Source: Deltaproteobacteria bacterium
Lineage (GTDB): Bacteria > Desulfobacterota > Deferrimicrobia > Deferrimicrobiales > Deferrimicrobiaceae
Length of the DNA stretch: 44,922 nucleotides
Reading direction: 5' to 3'
Assembly (NCBI GenBank): GCA_021824125.1
Contig: JAKALO010000007.1
Location: 1-44,922, forward strand
The position numbers and the translations under genes were made by a program. The notes under the pieces were generated by a model that had not been told where the DNA came from, made no database searches, and was given only the letters and a program-made list of their open reading frames with translations. This document shows positions 8,034-15,476 of the stretch, in pieces. Numbering within the stretch: the stretch's first letter is position 1; every line of letters starts with the position of its first letter.

Positions 8034-8162
8034 GCGTCATCGCTTTTCCGCTATTATCCGACGGCACCCTGGATTTCAATCTCCGAAAATGAACTGGGTT
8101 GCGAGGTAATGTATAGTTATCACGTGGCGGCGTCGCGTTCGAGTATTCGCGAGGGGGCGGAC

Positions 8163-9398
8163 ATGACATCCAGGCAGGTTTGCACCTTCATCATGACGGT
8201 ACTTCTGCTGGCGGGGTGCGCGACGACGCGCCCTGTCGTCAAGGGGGATTTCGAGATGCCGTATCCCCTGCCGGCGCCGCTGAAGGCGGAGGAGATCTAC
8301 CACGTTCCAACCGGCCTCAAGCTGTCTTTCGACGGGTTGATGGACATGCTGGCCGGCGCGCGGCTGATATGCATCGGCGAGACGCACGACAACCTCCACG
8401 CCCACCGCGTGGAGCTCCTCGTAATCCGGGAGCTGTACCGGCGATACCCGGGAAAGATCGCTATCGGGATGGAGATGTTCCGGGAGCCCGAACAGGGGAA
8501 CCTGGATCGGTGGACGAAGGGGGAGTTGACGGAGCGAGAATTCCTGAAGGCGACCAGGTGGTACGAGAACTGGGGGTCGGATTTCGGCTATTACCGTGAG
8601 ATCCTCGCGTTCGCGAAGGAGAACGGGATCGACGTGATCGCCCTCAATCCGGCAAGGGAGCTCCAGCAGGAGGTGAGCCGGACCGGGCTGGACAACCTCG
8701 CCGCGGGCGTCAAGGCGAAGCTCCCGGAGATCGGGGAGCCGGATCCGTACCAGAAGGCGACGATGAAAGGTGTCTACGGGGGGCACCTGTCCACCGAGGG
8801 GATGTTCGAATCGTTCTTCCGCGTCCAGCTCCTCTGGGAGGAGACGATGGCGGTGCGGATCGTCGACTACCTGGGAAGCACGCGCGGCGAGGGAAAGCGG
8901 ATGGTGACCATCACCGGGGGGTGGCACGTCCGGTACGGGTTCGGGATCCCCAAGAAGGTGGTCCGCAGAATGCCGATGACATACGGGATCGTCCAGCCGG
9001 AGGAGATCGAAATCCCCGAGGACAAGAAGGACCAGATGATGAAGGTCGACCTTCCGCAGGTCCCGCTGCTCCCGGCCGACTTCGTCTGGACGGTTCCGTA
9101 CGAGGGGCTGGAAGGGAAGCAGGCGGCGTTGGGCGTCCGCCTTGCCGGGGGGAAGGACAACGAAGTTATCGTCGATGGCGTCACGCCGGGTTCTCCCGCC
9201 GGGAAGGCGGGCATCCTCAAGGGAGACCGGCTCTTCTCCTTCGACGGCCGGATCGTGTCGGACGTGACCGACGTCTTCCTGCTTGTGCGGGAGAAGAAGC
9301 TTGGGGACAAGGCGACCGTGGTTGTGCGGAGGGACGGCGCCGAGAAGTACGTCGAGGTGGAATTCTTCCCGATCCCCGGTAAAACACACAAGGAATAG
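8163..9398 (+). CDS. ChaN-family lipoprotein with C-terminal PDZ domain
   Basis: 411 residues from ATG 8163, preferred over 8109 because GAGGGGG precedes it and it starts a lipoprotein signal peptide with lipobox LAGC. Residues about 45-290 match the ChaN/DUF399 haem-binding-like fold: 'LICIGETHDNLHAHRVE', 'IAIGMEMFREPEQ', 'YREILAFAKENGIDVIALN', and 'ITGGWHVRYGFGIP'. Residues about 310-405 form a PDZ domain ('VTPGSPAGKAGILKGDRL'). Known ChaN-like proteins bind iron-porphyrin in the envelope; the glutamate/histidine motifs here would fit metal or haem contact, but this is inference. The PDZ addition suggests it is tethered to a partner protein or peptide. It is followed after four bases by the reductase gene at 9403, which suggests co-transcription. 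Confidence 0.87.
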   Translation: MTSRQVCTFIMTVLLLAGCATTRPVVKGDFEMPYPLPAPLKAEEIYHVPTGLKLSFDGLMDMLAGARLICIGETHDNLHAHRVELLVIRELYRRYPGKIAIGMEMFREPEQGNLDRWTKGELTEREFLKATRWYENWGSDFGYYREILAFAKENGIDVIALNPARELQQEVSRTGLDNLAAGVKAKLPEIGEPDPYQKATMKGVYGGHLSTEGMFESFFRVQLLWEETMAVRIVDYLGSTRGEGKRMVTITGGWHVRYGFGIPKKVVRRMPMTYGIVQPEEIEIPEDKKDQMMKVDLPQVPLLPADFVWTVPYEGLEGKQAALGVRLAGGKDNEVIVDGVTPGSPAGKAGILKGDRLFSFDGRIVSDVTDVFLLVREKKLGDKATVVVRRDGAEKYVEVEFFPIPGKTHKE

Positions 9399-9402
9399 CG
9401 CG

Positions 9403-10260
9403 ATGGATCCCCTGGCGCCCCTTGAATCCCTCCTTGACACGTGCCGCGGGGACGATCTTCCCCTGCCCCCTTCGCTGGCGACGCTCTACGGTCCCCTGCG
9501 GTTTCCGGCGCACGAGGGCAGGCAGCATGTCATCGGCAACTTCGTCGCCACGCTGGACGGCGTCGCTTCCCTTTCCGCGCCCGGCCTGGCGGGAGGGGGG
9601 TCCGTCGGCGGTTCCAACCCGCACGACCGGATGATCATGGGTCTGCTTCGGTCCGTCGCGGATGCCGTTATCGTCGGAGCCGGGACGCTGCGCTCCGTCC
9701 CGAACCACCTCTGGACCGCGGAACATATCTACCCGGCGCTTTCCGACTCGTACCGGCGGCTTCGCTCCGCGATGGGAAAGAGCGACACCCCGTTGAACGT
9801 CGTCGTCACCGGGCGCGGCGGGATCGATCCGGCCCTTCCCGTCTTCCGGTCCGGGGCGGTGAAGGCGCTGGTCGTCACGACCCCGGAGGGCGCCGACCGG
9901 ATCCGCAAGCTCGGTCTTTCCCCCGCCGTCGTCATCCGGGAAGTGAAGTGCGCGGGCGCAATCGGCGCCCGGGCGATTCTTTCCGCGATCGGCCGCCGCA
10001 TCCCCACGGGAGGGATCCTGCTTGTCGAGGGCGGACCGCTGTTGATGGGCGACTTCCTTGCGGGAGAATGCCTGGACGAGCTTTTTTTGACGATCGCCCC
10101 GCAGGTTGCCGGGCGGGACGGGTCGGTCGGACGTCCCGGGTTCGTGGCCGGGAAACTTTTTGCGCCGGAGCGCCCCCTGTGGGGAACGCTTTCCGGCGTC
10201 AAGCGCGCCGGAAGCCACCTGTTCCTTCGATACGCCTTTCCGCGGCATCGCCCGGATTGA
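9403..10260 (+). CDS. RibD C-terminal/dihydrofolate reductase-like pyrimidine reductase family protein
   Basis: 285 residues from ATG 9403, four bases after the ChaN-like stop; the longer upstream ORF start in the track is inside that gene. The fold signature of the RibD_C/DHFR-like family is clear: 'NFVATLDGVASL' near the N-terminus, then 'DRMIMGLLRSVADAVIVGAG' for the NADPH-binding region, 'VVTGRGGIDPALPVF', and 'GGILLVEGGPLLMGDFLAG' near residue 210. Family members reduce diaminopyrimidines in riboflavin synthesis or unrelated substrates with NADPH. No deaminase domain is fused and no other rib gene is close, so a role in flavin synthesis is uncertain. Confidence 0.85.
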   Translation: MDPLAPLESLLDTCRGDDLPLPPSLATLYGPLRFPAHEGRQHVIGNFVATLDGVASLSAPGLAGGGSVGGSNPHDRMIMGLLRSVADAVIVGAGTLRSVPNHLWTAEHIYPALSDSYRRLRSAMGKSDTPLNVVVTGRGGIDPALPVFRSGAVKALVVTTPEGADRIRKLGLSPAVVIREVKCAGAIGARAILSAIGRRIPTGGILLVEGGPLLMGDFLAGECLDELFLTIAPQVAGRDGSVGRPGFVAGKLFAPERPLWGTLSGVKRAGSHLFLRYAFPRHRPD

Positions 10261-10398
10261 CCGCGAAGATATTTTTCCGCTCGCCCGGCATCGTTTCCTC
10301 CACGAAAATCATCAAATGTGAAAAAGGTGTGGCCGCGGGGAATCGGAATTTCCCGGCCACCGGGAAACGGAGAAGGTAAGGAGAAAAGGAGGAGAGCC

Positions 10399-11292
10399 AT
10401 GAGCATCGGGATCGAACGCAGCTTCGACTTTCTGCCGGTCAACGAGCGCGAGCCCAAGCCACGAAAACGCGGGATCACCGAGATCCGGGGGCCTTACTAC
10501 GCACCGGTCGGGAAGCGGTATCTTCTGGATATCCTGGAAACGATGGGGGCATATGTCGACATCTTCAAATTCAGCGGCGGTTCCTTCAGCCTCATGCCGG
10601 GGAAGGCGGTGCGCGAACTGATCGACACCTGCCACGGGCACGACGTCCTGGTTTCCACCGGGGGATTCATCGAGCGGGTGCTCACGCACGGGCCGGAGGC
10701 CGTCGACCGGTACCTGCGGGAGTGCAAGGCGATGGGATTCGACATCGTGGAGGTATCGAGCGGGTTCATCACCGTCCCTCCGGACGACCTGGTTCGCCTG
10801 GTCGGAAAGGTGCGCGATCTCGGGATGACGCCCAAGCCGGAGGTCGGGATCCAGTTCGGCGCCGGGGGAGCAAGCAGCGCGGAGGAACTGGAGGCGGAGG
10901 GGACAAGAGATCCGTCCCAGGCGATCCGGGCCGCGAAACGGTACCTGGAGGCCGGCGCGCACCTCGTCATGATCGAGTCCGAAGGGATCACGGAGAACGT
11001 CAGGGGGTGGCGCACGGACGTCGTCGCGAAGATCGTGAACGAGGTAGGGCTGGACAAGGTGATGTTCGAGGCCGCGGATCCGGAGGTTTTCTCCTGGTAC
11101 GTCAAGAACTTCGGCCCGGAGGTCAACCTGTTCGTCGACCATTCCCAGGTGGTTCACCTGGAGTGCCTCCGATCCGGGATCTGGGGGACGAAAAGCACAT
11201 GGGGACGCGTCGTCACTTACAAGGAAAAAGCCCGGGAGGCGGCGCCCTCCCGGCCCAAGCTGGTCGAGCCGACCGGGAAAGGAAGGAGGTAG
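10399..11292 (+). CDS. Phosphosulfolactate synthase (ComA)-like protein
   Basis: 297 residues from ATG 10399 behind AAAGGAGGAG; the track's earlier ATG gives a basic, non-homologous extension. It has the TIM-barrel layout of the ComA/HSA32 family: 'ETMGAYVDIFKFSGGSFSL', 'VLVSTGGFIERVL', 'MGFDIVEVSSGFITV', 'KPEVGIQFGAGG', 'GAHLVMIESEGI' and a C-terminal 'PEVNLFVDHSQVVHLECLR'. True ComA adds sulfite to phosphoenolpyruvate to start coenzyme M synthesis. Here the usual KFGWGT-type loop reads KFSGGS, and the C-terminal block continues into 'SGIWGTKSTWGRV', so substrate may differ. No comB, comC or comDE lies nearby. The next gene, five bases on, is a PrpD-like dehydratase, suggesting a shared small-acid pathway. 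Confidence 0.83.
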   Translation: MSIGIERSFDFLPVNEREPKPRKRGITEIRGPYYAPVGKRYLLDILETMGAYVDIFKFSGGSFSLMPGKAVRELIDTCHGHDVLVSTGGFIERVLTHGPEAVDRYLRECKAMGFDIVEVSSGFITVPPDDLVRLVGKVRDLGMTPKPEVGIQFGAGGASSAEELEAEGTRDPSQAIRAAKRYLEAGAHLVMIESEGITENVRGWRTDVVAKIVNEVGLDKVMFEAADPEVFSWYVKNFGPEVNLFVDHSQVVHLECLRSGIWGTKSTWGRVVTYKEKAREAAPSRPKLVEPTGKGRR

Positions 11293-11297
11293 GTCCC

Positions 11298-12695
11298 ATG
11301 GCCCGGTCGTCCTTGCAGGCGGCTGTGGGGGAGGAGCGGTTCCCCTCGCGTTCCGAACAACTGGCGGCGTTCGTGGAGCACGCCGCCTGGGGGAACATCT
11401 CGCCGGCGGCGCGCAAGGCGCTGAAGATCCGGGTGCTCGATTCCCTCGGGTGCGCTTTCGGCGCGGGCAACGGGGCCCCCGTCCGCGTCGTCCGGGAGAA
11501 CATCGAGGAATTCGGCGGGAACCCCCTGTGCACGATGATCGGGGGAGGGAAAACCTCCCCCGACCGGGCGGCCTTCCACAACGGGGCGCTCGTCCGTTAC
11601 CTCGATTTCAACGACAGCTACCTCGCCAGGGGGGAGACCTGCCACCCCAGCGACAACCTCGGGGCGGTCCTCGCGGCGGCGGAATATTCCCTTGCGTCCG
11701 GACGGCAGTTCCTGACCGCGCTTGCGGTCGCCTACCAGGTGCAGTGCCGGTTGAGCGACGAGGCGCCGGTGCGGGCGAGGGGGTTCGACCACACGACGCA
11801 GGGGGCGTTCGCAGCCGCCGCCGGCGCGGCGAAGGCGCTGGAGCTCACCGCCCCGCAGATCGTCAACGCGCTCGGCATGTCCGGTACCGCGAACAACGCC
11901 CTGCGCGTCACCCGCACGGGGGAGCTGTCCCACTGGAAGGGGCTGGCCTATCCGAACACCGCATTCGACGCCCTGCGGGCCGCGTTCCTGGCGATGCGCG
12001 GCATCACCGGCCCCCGGGAGGTCTTCGAGGGGAACAAGGGGTGGTGCCAGACGATCTCCGGCGAATTCGAGATCGACTGGTCGAAGGAGAACCTGGAACG
12101 GGTCACCCGAACGATTCTCAAGAAGTACAACGCCGAGATCCACTCCCAATCGGCCATCGACGGGATGGTCGAACTGATGCGGGAGGCCGGCTTCACGGGG
12201 AGGGACATCGACAGGATCCGGATCGACATTTTCGACGTGGCGCACCTCATAATCGGCGGAGGCGCGGAGGGGGACAAGACGGTCGTCCGCACCAAGGAAG
12301 AAGCCGACCACAGCCTCCCCTACCTGGTTGCGGCGGCCGCGCTCGACGGGGAGGTGATGCCCCGGCAGTTCGAACCGGAGCGGATCCGGATGGACGACGT
12401 CCAGTCGCTGCTGCGCCGTGTCACGGTGGTTTCGGACCCGGATTTCTCGAGGCGCTTCCCGGAAGAGCACGCCTGCCGGCTCACCGTGACCTTGGTGGAC
12501 GGGCGGACGTTCACGAAGGAGAAATCCGGCTACGAGGGGTTCCACACCCGCCCGATGTCCTTCGCGAGGGTGGAGGAGAAGTTCCACCGGCTCGCCGGGG
12601 AATCGGTCGACGTGTTCCGCCGCGAGGAGATCGTGGACGCGATCAAGCGCCTGGACGGCATCTCCGTGAAGGACCTGATGGGGCTATTGGGTTGA
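11298..12695 (+). CDS. MmgE/PrpD family protein (2-methylcitrate dehydratase-like)
   Basis: 465 residues from ATG 11298 with AAGGAGGT upstream; the track's 657-residue version begins in another frame of the ComA-like gene. Typical MmgE/PrpD features are 'RVLDSLGCAFGAG', 'AAFHNGALVRYLDFNDSYL' then 'HPSDNLGAVLAAAE', 'RGFDHTTQGAFAAAAGAAKAL', and 'GMSGTANNALRVTRTGELSH' with 'KGLAYPNTAFDALRAAFLA'. The C-terminal alpha+beta domain has 'IDRIRIDIFDVAH' and 'KEEADHSLPYLVAAAALDGE'. The family includes 2-methylcitrate dehydratase, cis-aconitate decarboxylase and other (de)hydratases. No methylcitrate synthase or methylisocitrate lyase is adjacent, so propionate catabolism is not established. The tight pairing with a ComA-like gene makes a hydroxyacid or sulfonate-type substrate worth considering. 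Confidence 0.88.
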   Translation: MARSSLQAAVGEERFPSRSEQLAAFVEHAAWGNISPAARKALKIRVLDSLGCAFGAGNGAPVRVVRENIEEFGGNPLCTMIGGGKTSPDRAAFHNGALVRYLDFNDSYLARGETCHPSDNLGAVLAAAEYSLASGRQFLTALAVAYQVQCRLSDEAPVRARGFDHTTQGAFAAAAGAAKALELTAPQIVNALGMSGTANNALRVTRTGELSHWKGLAYPNTAFDALRAAFLAMRGITGPREVFEGNKGWCQTISGEFEIDWSKENLERVTRTILKKYNAEIHSQSAIDGMVELMREAGFTGRDIDRIRIDIFDVAHLIIGGGAEGDKTVVRTKEEADHSLPYLVAAAALDGEVMPRQFEPERIRMDDVQSLLRRVTVVSDPDFSRRFPEEHACRLTVTLVDGRTFTKEKSGYEGFHTRPMSFARVEEKFHRLAGESVDVFRREEIVDAIKRLDGISVKDLMGLLG

Positions 12696-12879
12696 CGGCA
12701 TTCGGCTCGGTATCGTGCTCCATGGAATTCCTTCTTCTCAAGCCCATTTCTTCTCCTCCCTTTCGAATAGGATGATACGGCACAACGGGTTGTTTCGCCC
12801 GGGGCAGACTTCCCGTGTAGGCAACCGAAGGCGTTTTCGTTTCATCAAAGAAAGGAACTGCAAGATCGGAGGACGGAAG
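12696..12879. other. Intergenic, no gene seen
   Basis: A pyrimidine-rich tract (TTCTTCTC, TTCTTCTCCTCCC) lies near 12727-12765. The ORF of 85 residues starting at 12715 shows no codon or domain signal and runs into the start of the VOC gene, so it is not called. Confidence 0.5.
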
Positions 12880-12951
12880 GGGTTGACCCGTTACGGACGC
12901 GGACGAATCCCGGTATGTGGCGGGAGTCAACCCGGCGGTTTTCGTGCCGGG
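12880..12951 (+). promoter_or_regulatory. Structured leader of the VOC gene
   Basis: GGGTTGAC (12880-12887) pairs with GTCAACCC (12926-12933) and closes a multiloop holding TCCCG/CGGGA (12908-12912 with 12921-12925). A second hairpin, CCCGGC/GCCGGG (12931-12936 with 12946-12951), shares the CCC at 12931-12933 with the outer stem, so the two folds exclude each other. It ends shortly before the ribosome-binding site. Confidence 0.45.
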
Positions 12952-12971
12952 AAAGAAAAGGAGATGCGGTG

Positions 12972-13478
12972 ATGAAGAAAGCAAGGAAGTTGACCGTGGC
13001 CGTAAAGCCGATTCCGGAAGGGTACCATTCGATCACCCCGTTTCTGACGGTGCGGGGAGCCGATCGTGCCATCGATTTCTACTACCGGGCCTTCGGCGCC
13101 AAGGAGCTTGGACGGATGAACGGACCGGACGGCAAGACCGTGATGCACGCGGAACTCCAGATCGGAGACTCCCGGTTTTTCCTTGGCGACGAGGTCCCCG
13201 GGATGGATTCCCGCTCGCCGGAGACGCTCGGTGGGTCGCCCTCCGGGATCTACCTCTACGTCCGGGACGTGGACGAGGCGTTCCGCAAGGCGGTGGAGGC
13301 TGGTGCTACCGTGAAACGGCCCCTGGAGGACATGTTCTGGGGCGACAGAACCGGGAGCGTTCTTGACCCGTTTGGGCACACTTGGGACCTGGCCACGCAC
13401 CGGGAAGACGTCCCGCCGCAGGAGATGAAACGGCGGGGTGAGGAATTTGCCAAGAAACTGAAGGGCGAAAAATCCTGA
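12972..13478 (+). CDS. VOC/glyoxalase-like family protein (PhnB-like)
   Basis: 168 residues from ATG 12972, behind AAAGGAGATG; the track's upstream start at 12915 lies within the leader structure. It shows one pair of betaalphabetabetabeta modules: 'HSITPFLTVRGADRAIDFYYRAFGAKEL' opens the first, with 'MHAELQIGDSRFFLGDE', and 'GIYLYVRDVDEAFRKAVEAGATV' opens the second, ending 'GSVLDPFGHTWDLATH'. This is the PhnB/YdcJ-like branch of the vicinal-oxygen-chelate superfamily, often dimeric; function in this branch is generally unknown, though some members confer resistance or isomerise small molecules. Metal ligands could be His48-type and the glutamate/histidine near the end, but this is not certain. 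The structured leader suggests post-transcriptional control. Confidence 0.87.
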   Translation: MKKARKLTVAVKPIPEGYHSITPFLTVRGADRAIDFYYRAFGAKELGRMNGPDGKTVMHAELQIGDSRFFLGDEVPGMDSRSPETLGGSPSGIYLYVRDVDEAFRKAVEAGATVKRPLEDMFWGDRTGSVLDPFGHTWDLATHREDVPPQEMKRRGEEFAKKLKGEKS

Positions 13479-13497
13479 AAAGGGGGTTCCCCCCCCG

Positions 13498-13785
13498 AAC
13501 GACCTGGCGGTCGTTCGGGCCAACGGATCTGGCATGCCGTATGCGTCGCTGGGCGATTCCTCGGCGCCCCGTGTGGGCCAGCTGGCGATCGCCATAGGGA
13601 ATCCGCTCGGGTTCCAGTCCAGCGTGTCCACCGGGGTCGTCAGTGCCACGGGGCGCGGCATGCGGAGCCTTGACCGGCACCTCATCGAGTCGGAAGTCGA
13701 GATCCGGAACATCGTGCGCATCGACCTGCTGCGCGGGACGGAACGCAGGGTTTCCGAGGTCGAGCTCGGGGAATCGGCCGCGTAA
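13498..13785 (+). pseudogene. HtrA/DegQ-type serine protease remnant with internal deletion
   Basis: In frame with the 83-residue ORF at 13534, homology begins upstream at 'NDLAVVRANGSG', then 'PYASLGDSSAPRVGQLAIAI' and 'GNPLGFQSSVSTGVVSATGR', the classic HtrA sequence just before the catalytic serine. After 'RHLIE' the expected strand and GNSGGPL motif are missing. The frame jumps to 'NIVRIDLLRGTERRVSEVEL', the last strands of a PDZ domain, and stops. The N-terminal signal, catalytic His and the whole middle are therefore gone, while the frame across the deletion is kept. No start or ribosome-binding site suits it. I read it as a decayed gene rather than a working short protein. It sits directly after the VOC gene. 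Confidence 0.8.
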
Positions 13786-13813
13786 GCCCTCCTTAAGAAA
13801 ATCCGGCCTGGCG

Positions 13814-13954
13814 CTACGGCCACTTCTTCATTTTCGCGATCGCGTCCTCCACTCCTTTCTTCGGAAGCCGTACCTCCCCAGCTTCGGGCGGGGCGGCAGA
13901 CCCCGTCCCGCCGATAAAAAGGAGGATCGCAGCGATTCCCGCAGCCGAAGACAT
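13814..13954 (-). CDS. Possible tiny secreted protein (46 aa)
   Basis: Too short for the ORF track. The minus strand encodes MSSAAGIAAILLFIGG, a small hydrophobic export signal ending near GSA-AP, then a polar tail 'GEVRLPKKGVEDAIAKMKKW' and a stop. The tail looks like one amphipathic helix. Ribosome binding is weak (TTGGAAAA before ATG). It lies between the HtrA remnant and the selenoprotein gene, so it may itself be the surviving N-terminus of a larger lost exported protein. No family is recognised. Confidence 0.35.
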   Translation of the reverse strand: MSSAAGIAAILLFIGGTGSAAPPEAGEVRLPKKGVEDAIAKMKKWP

Positions 13955-14056
13955 TTTTCCAATCCAAAATGATATTCCCGCATCCAACATAAAGGATCTC
14001 GAACACGGCGCAAGGTGCGAAGCACGCGTCAGGGAAACGGAAAACAGGGAAGGAAG

Positions 14057-14386
14057 GTGAAAAAAGTGGAAGAGATCATTCGGGTTACCGCGGAGGAGGC
14101 TCGTTCAAGGGCGTCTCGAGGCGAAGCTCTACTGGTCTGCGCATACGAGGATCCGGCTTCATTCCTGTCCATGCATCTGGAGGGTGCGACATCGTTGCAG
14201 GATTTCCGGTCCAGGGTCCCATCCCTTGACCGCAGCCAGGAAATCATCTTCTACTGCGCCTGACCACGGGAAGCCAGCGCTGCCGGTCAGGCAGCCAGGT
14301 CCCAGGCGGATGGATTCATCAACGCGAAGGCCCTTCAGGGCGGGGTAGCGGCTTGGCAGGCCGCCGGCTATCCGTTCGCGGCATAA
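14057..14386 (+). CDS. Rhodanese-like selenoprotein (in-frame TGA = Sec69)
   Basis: The track ends this ORF at TGA 14261-14263, but the same frame continues for 40 codons to TAA 14384-14386, and the continuation is the second half of a rhodanese: 'PREASAAGQAARSQADGF' and 'NAKALQGGVAAWQAAGYPF'. The first half has 'RVTAEEARSRASRGEALLVC' and 'SMHLEGATSLQDF'. Cysteine homologues of this rhodanese branch read YC-x-C-P-x-E-A at the active site; here the second cysteine is the TGA (FYCA-U-PREA). A hairpin with GGTCA loop 16 bases downstream fits a bacterial SECIS. Start GTG 14057 follows GGAAGGAAG; GTG 14066 is possible. 109 residues including selenocysteine. Sulfurtransferase or redox chemistry is expected. 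A nonsense mutation is the alternative, but intact downstream homology argues against it. Confidence 0.85.
14268..14303 (+). promoter_or_regulatory. Bacterial SECIS element of the rhodanese selenoprotein
   Basis: GCTGCC (14279-14284), loop GGTCA (14285-14289), GGCAGC (14290-14295) form a perfect six-pair stem. It is extended below a bulge by G14277-C14296, CC/GG and GGGA/TCCC (14268-14271 with 14300-14303). The stem begins 16 bases after the TGA, and the loop carries GGUC, as in the SelB-binding hairpin of E. coli fdhF. Position, bulge and loop all fit the bacterial SECIS model. Confidence 0.8.
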
Positions 14387-14402
14387 GGGTCACGAAGGGG
14401 AT

Positions 14403-15473
14403 GTGGTGATTAAGGAAGACAGGCGAAGAATATCCCGGGTGACCGTAGAGGAACTCCTCGACGAGATGCACAGGAGCGTCGACGGGTTGGGGGAAGACGG
14501 GGCGAACCGGGCGGACCTGAAACTCCTCTCCCGCACCCTGAAGGAACTTCGCCACGCCTTCCGGTTCTTCGACGGGCTCCGGGAACGTCCCAAGGTGACG
14601 GTGTTCGGGTCGGCGCGCCTGTCCGCGGGTTCCCCCGCGTACCGGCAGGCGGAATTATTCGGCAAGGCGATGGCGCGGTCGGGGTGGTTCGTCGTCACCG
14701 GCGCGGGCGAGGGGATCATGGAGGCGGCCCACATCGGAGCCGGGCGGGAGCACTCGATCGGGGTGAACATCCTGCTCCCGTTCGAGCAGCCCGGGAACAC
14801 GGTGATGGAGGGGAACCCGCATCTCATCCAAACGAAATATTTCTTCACCAGGAAGCTGCTTTTTCTCAAGGAGTCGAGCGGCGTCGTCCTCTTTCCCGGA
14901 GGGTTCGGGACGATGGACGAGGCGTTCGAGGTGTTGACCCTTCTCCAAACGGGGAAGACCCACCTTTTTCCCGTCGTGCTCATGGACGAGCCCCGGGGGG
15001 CCTACTGGGCGACGTGGCGCCGGTTCCTCGTGGACAACTTGCTGGAAACGGGAATGATCTCCGCCGGGGATTTCTCCCTGTTCCGGATCACCTCGAGCGT
15101 CGAGGAAGCCGTCCGGGAGATCCACGGCTTTTACCGGGTGTTCCACAGCATGCGATACGCGGGCAGGTACCTGGTGATCCGTATCCGGGAGCCACTCGAC
15201 ACCGACGCGCTCGCCGCCCTGAACAGGGATTTTCAGGATCTCCTCGTGGAAGGGTCGTTCACACAGGAGAAAGCCCTGCCCGAGGAGGCTGACGAGCCGG
15301 AGATAGCAGGCCTGCCCCGGTTAGTTTTCCGGTTCAACAACTGCAGCCATGGCCGGCTTCGCCAGCTGATCGACCAACTCAATGGAGTTCGGCAGGCATG
15401 TAACCTGGCGAACTCCTCCGAAGCCTCCTCCACTGAAACCGCCGCCGGCGATACCCCGTGCGCTTCCGAATAA
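14403..15473 (+). CDS. LOG-family (TIGR00730-like) Rossmann-fold protein
   Basis: 356 residues; start GTG 14403 or the adjacent GTG 14406, with AAGGGGA upstream. The core (about residues 60-240) has the lysine decarboxylase-like/LOG fold: 'KVTVFGSARLSAGSPAYRQA', 'FVVTGAGEGIMEAAHIGAG', and the signature PGGFGTMDE near residue 165. Family members cleave nucleoside 5'-monophosphates (cytokinin riboside or purine/pyrimidine nucleotides) at the N-glycosidic bond. The N-terminal helical 55 residues and the C-terminal 110 residues ('YLVIRIREPLDTDALAALNRD') are extra to the 180-190-residue minimal LOG, so this belongs to the longer bacterial group. It starts 16 bases after the selenoprotein stop and may share its transcript. 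Confidence 0.87.
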   Translation: MVIKEDRRRISRVTVEELLDEMHRSVDGLGEDGANRADLKLLSRTLKELRHAFRFFDGLRERPKVTVFGSARLSAGSPAYRQAELFGKAMARSGWFVVTGAGEGIMEAAHIGAGREHSIGVNILLPFEQPGNTVMEGNPHLIQTKYFFTRKLLFLKESSGVVLFPGGFGTMDEAFEVLTLLQTGKTHLFPVVLMDEPRGAYWATWRRFLVDNLLETGMISAGDFSLFRITSSVEEAVREIHGFYRVFHSMRYAGRYLVIRIREPLDTDALAALNRDFQDLLVEGSFTQEKALPEEADEPEIAGLPRLVFRFNNCSHGRLRQLIDQLNGVRQACNLANSSEASSTETAAGDTPCASE

Positions 15474-15476
15474 CCT

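Noticed and set aside
12715-12972. 85-residue ORF upstream of the VOC gene
   Set aside because: No ribosome-binding site, no codon-bias signal, and it overlaps the structured leader.
14261-14263. TGA as a nonsense mutation or sequencing error
   Set aside because: Homology continues in the same frame, the TGA falls on the active-site cysteine position and a SECIS-like hairpin follows. It remains the formal alternative until Sec machinery is found.
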